Shown: piece by piece, positions 1-25,007 of the stretch
Position numbering within the stretch: the first letter of the stretch is position 1
Layout of the letters: every line of letters starts with the position of its first letter
Source: Diploscapter coronatus
Taxonomy: Eukaryota > Nematoda > Chromadorea > Rhabditida > Rhabditidae
Reading direction: 5' to 3'
Length of the DNA: 64,000 nucleotides
Assembly (NCBI GenBank): GCA_964036155.1
Contig: OZ038422.1
Coordinates: 23,583,201-23,647,200, forward strand
Program-made: the position numbers and the translations under genes
The notes under the pieces: generated by a model
Seen by the model: the letters and a program-made list of their open reading frames with translations, nothing else
The model's database searches: none
What the model was told of the DNA's origin: nothing

Positions 1-241
1 GAAAATTTTCTGCCCTCCAAACCCAGTGATCGAACAATCTTCATTCCTTTTCATTTTTATTCAAAACAAGAAAACCTCTATTTTTCTATCTTTTTTTACT
101 TGTATCTTGCATTGGAAAATGCACGATGTTATGAATAAAATCGCGTTTTTTTTACTTTTGTTTTAATTTGAAGGATTTTGTTGAATTCAACCTCGAATAT
201 TTTTCCTGGAAAGGGAAATTTTCAAATCACCATTTTTTCAG

Positions 242-281
242 AAAAGTTGCAACGTACGTGAAACGGTACGACGTCAGCTAA
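242..281 (+). CDS. Possible last exon of an upstream gene
   Basis: A good acceptor (TTTTTTCAG) ends at 241 and is followed by a short open frame reading KVATYVKRYDVS then a TAA stop at 279-281. It could be the terminal coding exon of a gene that begins before the window, or a non-coding 5' exon of the copper ATPase. Nothing identifies a family, so this is only a candidate. Confidence 0.15.
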
Positions 282-1637
282 TCAGCAACAACAGCATCTC
301 TCGACATCGGCAACGAGGTGAATAAAACGAAAAAAGCTAGGAAATAGTGTAGAGTATTGGGAGTAAAAGGAAAGTGAATAGAGGAAGTAGCACTTGACTT
401 TCAATGATAAAGAAAAAAATCTGGGAAATAGTATGGGTTATTGTGAGGAAAAGAAATTGAATAGAAATTGTGTGTAATTTTGGAGATGAAAAGATAAGCG
501 ATTCTTTTCTAAAGACAACGCTTTTTGCGTTAACAATGCTTTTGAAACGCTTCGTCTCGCAAAACTGTAAACTAGTTGCCATCTTTCTATCTTTTGGCTA
601 TTTCTCGAGAACCATAGAAACGTTCTCGAGAAGGTTAAGTTCGAGTCGGAAACAGGTTAGCAAGGGCCCCGACGAGTATCGATTTTTAGAAATTTCAACT
701 TTCTATTTTTATTTTATTTCCGGTCGGAGTTGCCTGAAATATTCCATAAGCGCTATTTTTGAAATGGAAACCTTCTTGATTTTTTAAACAATTAAATTCA
801 ACCTTCGTCTTAAATTTAGCGCGTATTTTCATGATTCTTTCGGGAATTACATTTTTTAAACTTTTAATAAGTTCATCTAGTTTGACGCCGAGTGATGATG
901 ATTATGTTTCAAAAAAATGCCTTATCTTATCATTTCGAAATTTCGATACCTTTTAAATTTTTAAAAAAATTTATCAATGCTTTTTTATCCCAACTATTGC
1001 ATAAGTCTTGGTCAGAGATACGTAATTATTTTCACGTTTTTGGAAGGGTCATGAGAAGAAAAGATAAGGACGAGGGTAGAGAGGGAAAAGAGAGAAAGAG
1101 AAAGAGTATCCCAAGGCTAGAGAGTCCCCACTCCCTCCCGTTCTCCCTCATCTATTCCCATTTTTAGTGACGTCAATCTATCCGTGGTTTCAAATTATTC
1201 TATTTTGATTAAAATGTCGAATTTCGCAATGAAATTCATTTCAATATTTTTCAAGATTCGCTTCAATTTTCAAGCGGTATCGATTTTTGGACGAAGCTTT
1301 TGAAAACCTCCATCAAAATCTTATCTTTTATGGACTGGAAAGTTTTTTTTTTTTCGCTTCAAAGAAGTATTGCTCGAATTAACCCTTGAATTATTATCTT
1401 CTTTTTTTTTTAATTCTTTTGAAACTTAATTGAAAATCCCCACGTATTTTGACGAATTCATAACATTTTTGAAATCTTTCTAGCTGTTTCATCAAAATAT
1501 AATTTTTGATAGAAGAAAATTGGCAGAGCGCAGATCAAAGTTTTTCGAAAATCTTAACCTTTGTGCTACTTCTAAAGCCTAATCGAATAATTACTTCTGT
1601 TTAATTGCCACATTTTCAGAAATCACCTCGAATTTCA
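282..1637. other. Region upstream of the copper ATPase
   Basis: No convincing coding exon on either strand. It is AT-rich with a purine-rich block (1070-1110) followed by a pyrimidine-rich block (1125-1150). A perfect TGACGTCA lies at 1168-1175. A strong acceptor (CATTTTCAG) ends at 1620, 17 nt before the ATPase ATG, and would serve either as a spliced-leader trans-splice site or as the end of a 5'UTR intron. Confidence 0.5.
1168..1175. promoter_or_regulatory. CRE-like palindrome TGACGTCA
   Basis: A perfect 8-bp CRE/ATF-type palindrome about 460 bp upstream of the copper ATPase start codon. An exact match is seen; a role in regulating the ATPase is only inferred from position. Confidence 0.3.
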
Positions 1638-15170
<13,533 letters not shown>

Positions 15171-16489
15171 AATTAGGACTGTCTTTCAGAGGAATGGTAA
15201 AATCTGAAATTTGTCGGAAATTAGTCGCTCAATTCCAAGAACTTGCCTCAGGACTTCATGACATTTTTATGTTCTATTGATTTTTCTAATTCAGCGATAT
15301 TCCATGAGCTTTAAAGTATGCATATTCTATACCGTTCATCACGCCATTTTACTATGCAGAAACTGAATTTTTAGAAAATTATGGTAAAATGGTGAAAATT
15401 AATGTAAATTAGAGATATTTCACGGCTAGCTCTGTCATAGAATGAACTGAATTTGTCAGTCGGGGGATAATTCACTTTCAGAATGCGTACTTATCAAAGA
15501 GTTAGTGATATGTAATGATAATAAAAGAACTTGTGATTTGTATCAAATTACTTTGCTAATTTTACTCGGGAATCTTTAGAGGTTCACTTTTTCTACCTAT
15601 TTATGCTAATTTCAGGATATTGCAAGTAGGGTTTTCTAGTTTTTTCTTTCATAGAAAGGGGAAAAACAGAAAATTGAAATTTTCATTTAATATTCTTAGT
15701 TGCAAGTAGTTTATCCTTTTACGGTGTCTTTTCCAAGTCAGTGCTATTTCTGAATCACAGCCTCCATGAAATTCACGAATGTCTGAGAATTCCAAATGAA
15801 ATTCACCCTTTTTACACGTGCCTATCCATTTTCGACGAGTAAGCGAAGTTTTATCAGAAATAAAGTTTAATTTTATTGATGAAAATACCCGTTGTTCAAT
15901 GCACATGAAATAACGATTATCAAAATGCACATTTAAAAAAAAAATAATTTTAATATAGATTGACTCAGAGTGTGGATAAGAAGTGATCTTTCGAACCATA
16001 AGTGTACAGTACTTGAGAATGAGCTATTCGAGTGAACTATTTATGGTTGATTTGTTTTTAAAATGGACGATATGCTGGAAAGAAGCTATATAGATGTGAA
16101 GGATCATAGAAATAGCAACAGAATGATAAAAGATCCATCTTTGACCATACTAAACACGAGTTAACTGAAAGACATAAAAAAAAAACTAGACAATATCTGG
16201 CTGAATCATTCTCAAGGCTCTTCTGGCATTGGTCATTATAGATGTAATTTGATTTATAGAAAATGAAAACTTACACGAACATTAGGCGTGTATAGAGAAA
16301 TTTAAAATTGAATCTAAGATGGATATATTTTATTCGAAAGCGTTCATTTCTGCTTTGAAGAGATTTCCCATATGATTTTGTCATTTTTAATTATGTTTTT
16401 ATTAGCTAGAATTGGATTCAGTGGAGACTGATTTTTATCTACTCGTCTTTGGAGAATATGCTTCTCGTCTAAAAGTGATGAATGTACTA
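15171..16489. other. Intergenic region after the copper ATPase
   Basis: Includes the 3'UTR of the ATPase. I see no coding exon with splice-site support on either strand. The minus-strand open stretch at 15649-15999 has no recognisable motif. Confidence 0.5.
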
Positions 16490-17227
16490 GGTTGGTGCAT
16501 AATTAGTGTCCCAAAAATTGACATGAAAATTTTTATTCATATCTATTTCTACTCAGGTTAAATCAATGATATAATCACCTAAGTTATCAACAACACTAGT
16601 CCAACAAATGGGGAGATCACTGATTCCTTTGGCCCAGAACTCGGGCAGCTGGGAGTCGAAAAAGTCGGAGAGAGCCAATTTTGGGTCTTCATACTTCGCG
16701 AACGATTTACTCGCCAGGAACTGTTTTAGAGGGTGGAACAGGTGATAGCTAGAAAGCACGAAGTCAGGAGAATACAGTGGGTGGGAAACCGTCTCCCAAC
16801 CCAGGTTCACAAGTGATCGCTTCGGGATTCGCTTTAATAGCACGCAGCAATTCGTCCTCATTTACGAATGAAGGGCGGCTAAGGTGGTCTCCGCTTTGAC
16901 AACTCATATCTCCCGACTCGAAGCGATTGAACCAGCAAGTGACGGTGCGTTCGGGAGCTGTGCCCTCGCCGAACATTTTAACAATATTTCGGGTCGCCGC
17001 CGCCGCGTTGGAGCCACATCGCCATTCGTAGAAGATGACCATATGAAACTGACCATGAACATAAAGGGCATTTCTGTGCCAACTAACTCAGACGCTGTGA
17101 TTCTAGACCTATATATGGGTAGCTTAGACACTTGACTACTAGTGTCCGATACTTGCCAAGTGATCACATCTACTGACTAAAAAATAATAAAGAATAAAAA
17201 TTTTGGGACACTAATTATGCACCAACC
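16490..17227 (-). mobile_element. Internally deleted mariner transposon, copy 1
   Basis: A 738-bp element flanked by TA duplications (16488-16489 and 17228-17229). The terminal inverted repeats begin GGTTGGTGCATAATTAGTGT and match for about 28 bp; they resemble the TIRs of cecropia/Hsmar1-like mariners. On the minus strand, 17042 down to about 16790 encodes the N-terminal helix-turn-helix half of a mariner transposase (FYEWRCG, IVKMFGEG, VTCWFNRFESGD). The frame then shifts to the C-terminal part (16553-16830: HPLYSPDF, SYHLFHPLKQFL). The middle, with the first two catalytic aspartates, is missing, so the copy is non-autonomous. Intact mariners are about 1.3 kb. Confidence 0.9.
16553..17042 (-). 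pseudogene. Mariner transposase remnant (N- and C-terminal parts only)
   Basis: Transposase remnant inside mariner copy 1. The N-terminal DNA-binding region reads in one frame and the C-terminal region with YSPDF (third aspartate of the DD34D triad) and the HLF motif reads in another. The catalytic core between them is deleted, with the junction near 16790-16830. It cannot encode an active transposase. Confidence 0.85.
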
Positions 17228-17334
17228 TAATAGATACTAAATTAACCGCAAACTAGAACTTCCTCGCGCATTCATCGTTCTAGTGTCAGTCCTCGGCTGG
17301 CTGTTAGAATTTGAATTACCCCTACCAAATATTA

Positions 17335-17870
17335 GGCTGTCAGAAAAGTCCTGCACCAAAAAAGAATAAATTTTCATTTATACATAATTTTATTTAAAAT
17401 CATTAAGAATCAACGATATATTCACCATTGAGGTCAGTAATCTTCGCTCATTTATTGCGCAGATCACTGATACCTTTCACCCAGAGTTCGAAAGATTGAT
17501 GCGAAGAAGTCATCGACTGCTGTTTTGAGGTCGTCGTCTTTATCGAACTTTTTCTCTCCTAGATGGAGCTTCAAAGGACGGAACAAACGGTAGTCTGACG
17601 GAGCGATGCCCTCACCGAATGTGTTGTTGATGTTAGCAGTCGTTTTGCTTGCGCTATTGTTTTGGTGCCACTCGTAGTAGATGATTGCTCGAAGTTGAGG
17701 TTCGTTGATCATGGCCGGCAAGTTATCAAAACCGCACAGACCCTTATATACCCGTGTGGTGATAGCTTAGAGAACATTCTACAAGGTTCTCACGCTTACT
17801 AGGGCATTCGACTCATTTCTAGAAAATTCTAGATTTTTTAAATTTTTGGTGCAGAGCTTTCCTAACAGCC
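17335..17870 (-). mobile_element. Internally deleted mariner transposon, copy 2 (different subfamily)
   Basis: A 536-bp element flanked by TA (17333-17334, 17871-17872), with imperfect TIRs beginning GGCTGTCAGAAAAGTCCTGC on the left and GGCTGTTAGGAAAGCTCTGC at the right end. The TIRs differ from those of copy 1, which lies only 105 bp away in the same orientation. The minus-strand frame 17464-17721 joins an N-terminal transposase segment (IIYYEWHQN, NTFGEG) directly to the C-terminal PSDYRLFRPLK segment, an in-frame deletion of nearly the whole catalytic core. Confidence 0.85.
17464..17721 (-). pseudogene. Mariner transposase with in-frame core deletion
   Basis: An 85-codon open frame from MPAMINEPQL to a stop. 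Residues 1-40 match the mariner helix-turn-helix region and residues 41-85 the region just after the third catalytic aspartate. The fusion point is within GEGIAPSDY. It keeps a DNA-binding-like N-terminus and lacks the D,D34D triad. Confidence 0.75.
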
Positions 17871-17935
17871 TAATACAAAGTAGATATTTGTGATAAGAGA
17901 AATAAGTTATTCGATCATAAACATTGCATTACTCT

Positions 17936-18020
17936 GAAAAATTTTGCGTCACTTTTACGACGCTTTTGCGGTGTTTTGGAAGCGCTTCCAAAGCGCCGTA
18001 AAAGCGACGCAAAATTTTTC
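17936..18020. repeat. Near-perfect palindrome, GC-rich centre
   Basis: The left arm AAAAATTTTGCGTCACTTTT pairs with the right arm ending AAAAGCGACGCAAAATTTTT, with about 3 mismatches over 25 bp, and the centre TTTGGAAGCGCTTCCAAA is a perfect palindrome. The whole 85 bp can fold into one long hairpin. It is probably a small foldback insertion; no target duplication was clear. Confidence 0.75.
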
Positions 18021-18881
18021 CCTGTAGTAGTTTAAGAAATAATATTGAAAAAGAATACTTTGCTTACCAAATTCTCACCCTAAACCAAACTATATCTTAT
18101 AGGTAAAGTACTACTTTTCTAATTTGCCATTATCTTTGATATTCCGTCTAATCTAACGCTTTCCGCCATCGTTCCTCTCAAGTTTTTTTTCTGTAAAATG
18201 CATACACTACGTGAATTTCTGCCCTTTTCACTGTATAAACAACGAGCAAGAAAAGAAAAAAAATAGTGCGTGAAATGAGGAGAAGCGGATTTCTCTTTTT
18301 CTCTCGTTAACGAGAGATAAACCGTAATCGTCGCTATATCAATAGTCCAATTACTGATTTATGACGAATTTAGTTTCTCTCTTGCTGAGAGACAGAGAAA
18401 AAGGAGAAAAGTGAAAAGGGGAGCCATGCAACGTAGTGACTGGAAAATGAAAATTCATGTCCTTCGGAATCTGGCGAGCTAAAATTTGGGTAGAAATACT
18501 CTTGAGTGTTTTTCAAGCCTCTGAAAATGAAATAGGTTTCAATCAGAGCTTTGATTATGACAATAAAAAAATGTTTGATTACGAGTTTGAATGCAAGGAA
18601 TTCGACTATAGAACTCTTCCGGTCATCACCAAAGATAACGACAGAGTACATTTCTCAAAATTTCGAGACAAGGAGTCAGGTTTCATAAACTCTTTCGCCG
18701 ATATAATACAAAGATGAGACGAGTGCAAAAAACCCCCCATAGATCAAGAGACTAAGAACTACTTTTTCTCCGAAAAAGACAGACTAGCAGAAAAATTCAT
18801 CCGTGCCACGGTGAGAATAGCCTCTGTTTGCGCTGCACTTCATACGATTTTCCAATACGTGTCATTGAGGACTTACGTCGA
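18021..18881. other. Intergenic, no gene recognised
   Basis: Contains a CTCGTTAACGAG palindrome near 18303 and overlapping open stretches on both strands (18370-18717) without motifs or splice support. Nothing convincing. Confidence 0.5.
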
Positions 18882-19646
18882 TATAGGATGTGTCTTAAAA
18901 TTATGAACGCACTGCGTTCAAGAACACCACACCCGCAATACTTGAATTATTCCGATTCAAATTTTGTAGAGATTCTCTAATATACTCCTTATATATCTGC
19001 AAGATTTCAGTCCGATTCGATTTACTATGCTGTTTCTACGATTTTTGAAGGTATCCCTTAACTATGGAAATTGTCCAAAAATGTTTTAGAAAATTTTCTC
19101 AAAAATTCAAAGGGTGGAAATTTCATATAATATACGGAAAAATGACATGAATCTTGGAAATATATTCCATTCCACTTCTTTTGAGGTCAAACACATCCTC
19201 TGCATCACGTTACTGGAGATATGCACTTCATCAAACATTCGACGTCGCCTTAACTATGGGAAAATATGCCATTTAAACAAATTTAAAGAAATGTTGTACC
19301 AGACTCCTATAGATTTTTTCGTTGTAAATCATCAGGATATTTTGGAAGCCTAATAATGATATTATCATTCCATGCTATCAGTTTCTTTGATAGGTTAGCT
19401 ATACTCAGAAATAGACATTTTTGAAGAAGTTTTTCTTAACATTTTGGACAATTTCCATAGTTAAGGGATATTTCAGAAAAATCGTAGAAACAGCATAGTA
19501 AATCGAATCGGACTGAAATCCTGCAGATGTATGAGGAATATATTAGAGAATCTATGTACGAAATTTGAGTCGGAATAACTCAATTATTGCGGGTGTGGTG
19601 CTCTCGAACTCAAAGTGCGTTCATAATTTTGAGACACACCTTATAC
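18882..19646. mobile_element. Foldback transposon with about 200-bp inverted arms
   Basis: The left arm (about 18882-19090) and right arm (about 19435-19646) are reverse complements with scattered mismatches. Shared blocks include TGTCT[T/C]AAAATTATGAACGCACT near the outer ends, the ACCACACCCGCAAT region, GAAACAGCATAGTAAATCGA and CTTAACTATGGAAATTGTCC at the inner ends. The loop (19095-19430) has no transposase. A non-autonomous foldback/MITE; superfamily not assigned. Each outer end sits next to a TATA sequence, so a TA target site is possible. Confidence 0.8.
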
Positions 19647-20731
19647 TGACTGATACCGTCAAGTTTAAGAAGTTGCCAAAAGGGGAGCGGGAAAAATATT
19701 TTAAAACTATATATCCGCGTCTTTTTTTCCTTACTGCTTCTAAGCGGCAGTTAGTTTCTTTCTCCCCTATTGTCAATTGTGCCCCATCTCTACGCAGAGA
19801 TGAGAGGAAAATTTCATTGTGCATACCCACCACATTATAAATACTAGTGGGTGCATCAAATGGAGTGAGTACGTATAGTAAACTCTGAAAATTTTGTGGG
19901 TACGTTCATTAATATAGTGGGGCGTATACATTAAAACTCATTGGCAAGCTTGCAGAATACGTGCTCAAATGTGTGTTTCTCACCGTTATGGAAATCTATA
20001 GCCTATACACGTACCCAACATTTTAATTCGTCTAAACATAGAACTTAATAAATATCACCGAAGAAAGATTACAAAACTCATTCGAGAGAATAATTTTGAA
20101 ACAAACCATTATTCAAATGAGCCATTTCAAACGCGCAAAAAGAATACCCTGTAGACCGCATTGGCTCATAACGGTGAAATAAAATGGTGGACACGTCTGC
20201 TGGAATTATCTCGAAAAGAGAGACGCAGACGTTTTCCGCGCTCTTTCTGCCATTCTCTTCTCCCTCTCTCGGCAACCTACGGAGTTTTGATGGCATCTAT
20301 TGAACGTTGAGAAGAGTTATCTGCTTTTAATTCATTTCATTTGTATGATCATTCTGAGTAAATCCAATAATTCGGTATTTCGAACTTCTTTTAAAAGATT
20401 TATTGGTCACTTCCTATTCACAAAGACTTTTGTTTGCGCAAGCACTGCCATTCAGCGTCTATCTCCTCTGTGAAATAAAGTATTTGGCTAGGTATAAAAA
20501 TCGTTGAGTCGTTTTCCAGCAACTCTTGCAATGAACGATTAGTTACGTCACTTCTTTCGAATCGTTTACACGGCAGCTGTTTTGCATTATAAGAAGTGTT
20601 CTTTGTAAGAAGAGAGAGAAAGGCATGTGTAGCTCAATTTTGGTAGCGCTGCCTTCGTAAAACTCCCAAGTCTTTCTCCCTATTGTTTCACCCTTACAAC
20701 TAACGTCTCATAAATACAATCCTTGATTAAC
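19647..20731. other. Upstream region of the SMYD gene
   Basis: No coding exon recognised. It should hold the promoter and 5' leader of the SMYD gene starting at 20732. No clear TATA box or trans-splice acceptor was identified next to the start codon. Confidence 0.45.
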
Positions 20732-23643
20732 ATGAGTGATCAAAATGCCCGATTAAATCTTGCTCTTTTCGACGAATCCTACAAAATTTCGGGTGTATTA
20801 GCGATATTTTTGTCCAGTAAAATTCCCTTTAGCGATGGAGCTGATGGCCGAGGAGCTGCCATACGTAGCCGTCGTGAAGGACGAGCTGCTCGGTTCCGTC
20901 TGTTCCTCGTGTTTCAAGGAGTCGACGCAGGCGGCCAAGCAAGTCAGCCGATGCTCCGGCTGCAAAGTCCTCAGCTACTGTTCGAAGGCCTGTCAAAAGC
21001 GAGACTGGACGGACCATAAGGTTCGTTTTGGGGCTCCCGATATAAACCGTAGAGACTGCTAGTTTCAAGTGCTGCAAGAAAACTCCTGTGTAGTCGCTGC
21101 GACTCTGCGGTCTATGTCAGAGCCGTGTTTTAATGCACTTTGCACTTCGTCGCCCACATATTTTCGTCAAATTTAGCCCGAATGCATTTCTCTGACGCGA
21201 ATGCCAACGAATTACCAGCGTGTTCCGCACGTAGAAGCTCGTTTCATCGCTCGCATCGCCTGGAAGCGGGCTCGTGGCGACGAGGGAATCGCCTACAACG
21301 GACGCAAATTCACCGACCTTATGAATCGTATGATTCTAGCTACATATGCAGGCAATTGTGCGTTGGCAATTTCAGATCGCGAAAATATCGAAAAGACCGC
21401 TGGGAGGATGGAGTATTTCGAGAATTTGTCGCTTCTGCTCGCTGACTATATGGGCGACGACTGCCCAAGCCGCGACGCTCTTCTGGACATCTTCGGGAAG
21501 GTGCCTGTTTACTCGATAATCATCTTTCACAATAGTATTTGAAGTTACAAGCAAACTGCTATGTTCAGGTTGCTATAAACGCGTACTCGGTTGATCGTCT
21601 TGGCAGGGGCCTCTACATTGGGTAAGTTATAATAGTTACAAGGCGACATCGTCCGACTATCTATGGTTGCAGTATTTCGATTCACGATCACAGCTGCGCC
21701 CCAGACATGGAAATCGATTTCGACGGTCCCAAGATGATCTTGCGAGCCCTCAAGGAGAAAGGGCTCAAGTACAATAGGGATGTAGGTGTTCGAGTCATTT
21801 GGCTAGCAAAAATAGGCTAATTATATGTCAGCTTCGTGTCAGCTATATCAACGCCAAACCGCCGAAGACGACAGAGGAGAGGCAGGAGGAGCTAAAACGA
21901 TACTTCTTCAGGTGCACATGCGAGAGATGTCAGGACGAAGAGAGAGTTGGTGTTTAGCACTAATTTGTCAATTTATATGATATTTCCCCTTTCAGAACAG
22001 AATTGTTCTATCGGTCCTCTGCAAGAATTGCACCAGAGGAGTTTGTCCCGTCGACAAAAGCTTCGAAAAGCTCAACTGCAAGCAGGCAATCTATTTTGCT
22101 AGAGTATTTCAAGATGACATGAATATGGTGAAATTTAGTGCGGCCAAGTTTCCCCGATCGAAGTAAACGACGCGTTGGGATACAATGCAGAAGCCGCTCT
22201 GTGGCATAAAAGAAACGATAAGACCATGAACTTCAAGGATGTGCAAGGTAGATTTCCTTCATTTTTCTTCGAATCGGAAGAAAACCTATATAATACCGCA
22301 CACTTGGATATTTTTATTTTTCACTTCTGCGGAAAAGGGAAATGCAAAAGACCACGTTTTTACGCCTACGCTAGAACGAGATACAAATAATGCAAGGTGT
22401 GGCACTGTACAGGTCTTTCGCTTATCGAAAGATAAGCGATTAACCTTCGATCTTGAATCTGTATAATATTGAGAGTAGTGACGCACGCAGAGATAGGAAT
22501 GCCCGTTCACCCGTTCAATGCAAAGAAAACTCTTCGAACGAGCAAAGAATGAAGCCTTACACTATTGCTTTTTCTCTCGCAACTCAAGTTACATCGAAAG
22601 GAACTGATGAAAGCCACGTCTCACAAAGAAAATTGTTTTCTTTTTTTCGACATAAGCTTGCTTTAAACGTAAAAAACCTTTCTATTTCTTTCGATTTTCG
22701 TCAAAAACTCTGAACGTATTCAGAGATTTTGGTGTTTCGATAGTTTTAAAGCTGAAACCTACTTGAACTGATGAACCCTCCCGAATCTAAAGAGCACCTT
22801 TGAACTTGTTTCAAGAAAAAAACGAAGATAAATTATCGTCTATGTTCAGGCTGCCGTCGCCTGCTCGCCGAATGTCTGACCGTGTACGAGAAGTGCTCTC
22901 CCGTTCTGTCTCATCTCAATCTGCATCTGGCACAGCTCGTACGCGACATATGCATGCTCACGGTCACAGCCGACAACCCAAAAATCGCCGTTCGCTTCGC
23001 TACTCTCGGACTCGAGGCCTACGAGTGAGTATAATACAGATCATCTGTAAAAGGCTTTTGGACACTTGGCTAATAAAATACTATCAGAGAAAGAGATTTT
23101 TGACCATGACGGAGAATGGAAGAGAGAGGCGAGTGTTTTCAGGGGTCCATAGCTAAAAAAGTAGTGCTTTTTGCTGGATTTTACTCGATACCCTGATGCC
23201 ATTTGCCGCTGTTAAGGCTCGGACAAATTGCGTATTTTAGTTACCACTTCTCGAAGTGTGACATTGAAATGACGGCTCGATACCAAGCAGCTGCGCTGTG
23301 TCTCAAACTCGCTGATCCGGCAAGTCTCGAGTCCATCAAACTATGCAAAAAGGTATGCATACTTCAGGCAACTATACTAAATTGGGGAGTTAGGAATCTG
23401 ACTTCGGCAACAGGTTTTTTGACAGCATTGCATCAATGGTCTTTAAAATTTTGCTAATAATTTCGATTTCAAGAAAATCAAAACCTCAAACACTGAATGC
23501 GCACCGTATGAACCAAGATATTTCAGACGAGGGATTTGGCGATTTTGAGCCTAGGGCCCAACTCTCCAGTGGTCGCTGGTCTCGATCAAGACCTAGCGAT
23601 ACTCAGCATGATGCGCAACTTCAAGAACAACGGCGCGCACTGA
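20732..23643 (+). CDS. SMYD-family SET and MYND domain protein (putative lysine methyltransferase)
   Basis: Exons: 20732-20792, 20833-21020, 21177-21327, 21376-21500, 21569-21621, 21673-21781, 21832-21945, 21996-22085, 22139-22247, 22850-23024, 23241-23352, 23527-23643; 1404 nt, 467 aa, all in phase. The MYND zinc finger follows ELPYVAVV, from CSSC (C44/C47) through CSGC, YCSKACQ and HKPEC. The split SET domain ends around GISIHDHSCAPDMEIDFDG and RVSYI, followed by the post-SET RCTCERC and a second cysteine cluster (CKNC, NCKQCG). The C-terminal part is the helical repeat domain typical of SMYD proteins (HLNLHLAQLVRDICM, GLEAY). Oddities: the family NHSC motif reads DHSC (D198), the usual N-terminal GRG of the SET domain is not seen, and the intron at 22086 is GC-AG. 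Intron 1 is only 40 nt. The first exon is supported only by phase and the short intron, so the N-terminus could change. Confidence 0.88.
22248..22849 (+). other. Largest intron of the SMYD gene
   Basis: A 602-bp intron before the C-terminal helical domain. It contains a small hairpin (TCGCTTATCGAAAGATAAGCGA near 22418-22440). No nested gene is evident. Confidence 0.55.
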
Positions 23644-24650
23644 ATACTCGAATAGGATCCGTCATCACTCTAGTGCTTTCTTATCCAACGATGTGGAATA
23701 GTGTAAATAAGCGAGGATGTTATAACGCATTGCTCAACCCTATAATAAGGTTATCTAGCGTGCAAGGATGTTTTAGGTAGCCGCTGAAGTATGCAGAAGA
23801 AAGTTTTCAAAAGAGCATCTTGAAATAATTTCAATTTGAGCTCATCGATTGGCTTTTGAGACCTTTCATTCTTGAGTTTTTATTTTTCCAATAGTTGTGC
23901 TAAACAACTCATATCTACCCATTTTGGTAACTACTGGCTATCACTGGAATATTATTTCCATTCAATTCCAGTATTTCTTCTTTTGCGATACTTTTCCGGG
24001 TTTCTAGGAAAATTTTCAATTTCTTCTAAAATCCCAATTTTGTGTTATCAACACAATTAGTTTTCAAATTATTTCCTCTAGGAATAAAGATATTGAAGTG
24101 CACAGATAGTTTTTTTATGATACCTTCTGCATTTTCACAGGATTTTTATTGCATGGTACTAAATAAATACGTCAAAGATTGGCGCACAATTGACGCAACT
24201 AACTTTCAGCTTGCACCAATTGCAATGCATAGAGCAAATCTCTTGAATTCACGGAACTGTTGCAATTTTTCTAATAAAAACTCACTTTTAGTTTATTCAA
24301 TATGTTTGGAATTTTTACTCCATTTTGCGCATTTTTGTAGCTAATGCTTATAAAATTACCTATGTTGACATGTCTCTATGAGTTTCACTATGTTTTCTAT
24401 GTGTGATAAACTCGATAATAGTCAAAACGAAAGGAGAAAAATGCTAGAGAACAAGAGCGACGGATTTACACTATAAATTAAAAAAATCTTTTTTCATAAA
24501 TTCACTATTCCTATACATATACCGTATCCTCTCGAAGCTTATCCCCGAAATTCAAGATCTATCCATTACCCAACTCAGAGCATCGCAGGACGTGTTTTAT
24601 AAAATAGTTTAGAACACATGACACGTTCTTCGTAAGAATCGAGTATAGGG
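23644..24650. other. Intergenic after SMYD, no gene recognised
   Basis: 3'UTR of SMYD followed by AT-rich sequence with T-rich open stretches (23872-24344) that show no motif and no splice partners. Confidence 0.5.
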
Positions 24651-25007
24651 TAGTACCCAAGAAGTTGACTCTCAAATTTCGAGCTAGCTTTTTATTCCTG
24701 GAGGTGCTCGACTACACTGATGACGAATCCGACGGTTAAAATGCGGTCTGACCATTTATTCCGAAAGGCTCGGATTCGGCCATTACGAAAAATTCCATTT
24801 TCGTTATTCTGCATGTGAAAAATTCAAACTTGATATCAAAATGATAGCAGAGACCATCTGAGCACGATTCTGAAATCTTCCGGAACAGGCGGAACAAGTG
24901 GTCGAATCGCATTTTAACCGTCGGATTCATCATCAGCGTAGTCGAAAATCCCCAGAAATAAAAAGTTAGCGCGAAATTTGAGGGTTAATTTCTTGAGTAC
25001 CACTCCT
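24651..25007. mobile_element. MITE with inverted arms of about 115 bp
   Basis: The left arm from GGGTAGTACCCAAGAAGTTG and the right arm ending CTTGAGTACCACTCC are reverse complements over about 115 bp, including shared GAATCCGACGGTTAAAATGC. The loop of about 110 bp is non-coding. Non-autonomous; superfamily not determined. Confidence 0.75.

Noticed and set aside
16884..17135. Plus-strand open frame across mariner copy 1
   Set aside because: Shadow of the minus-strand transposase remnant.
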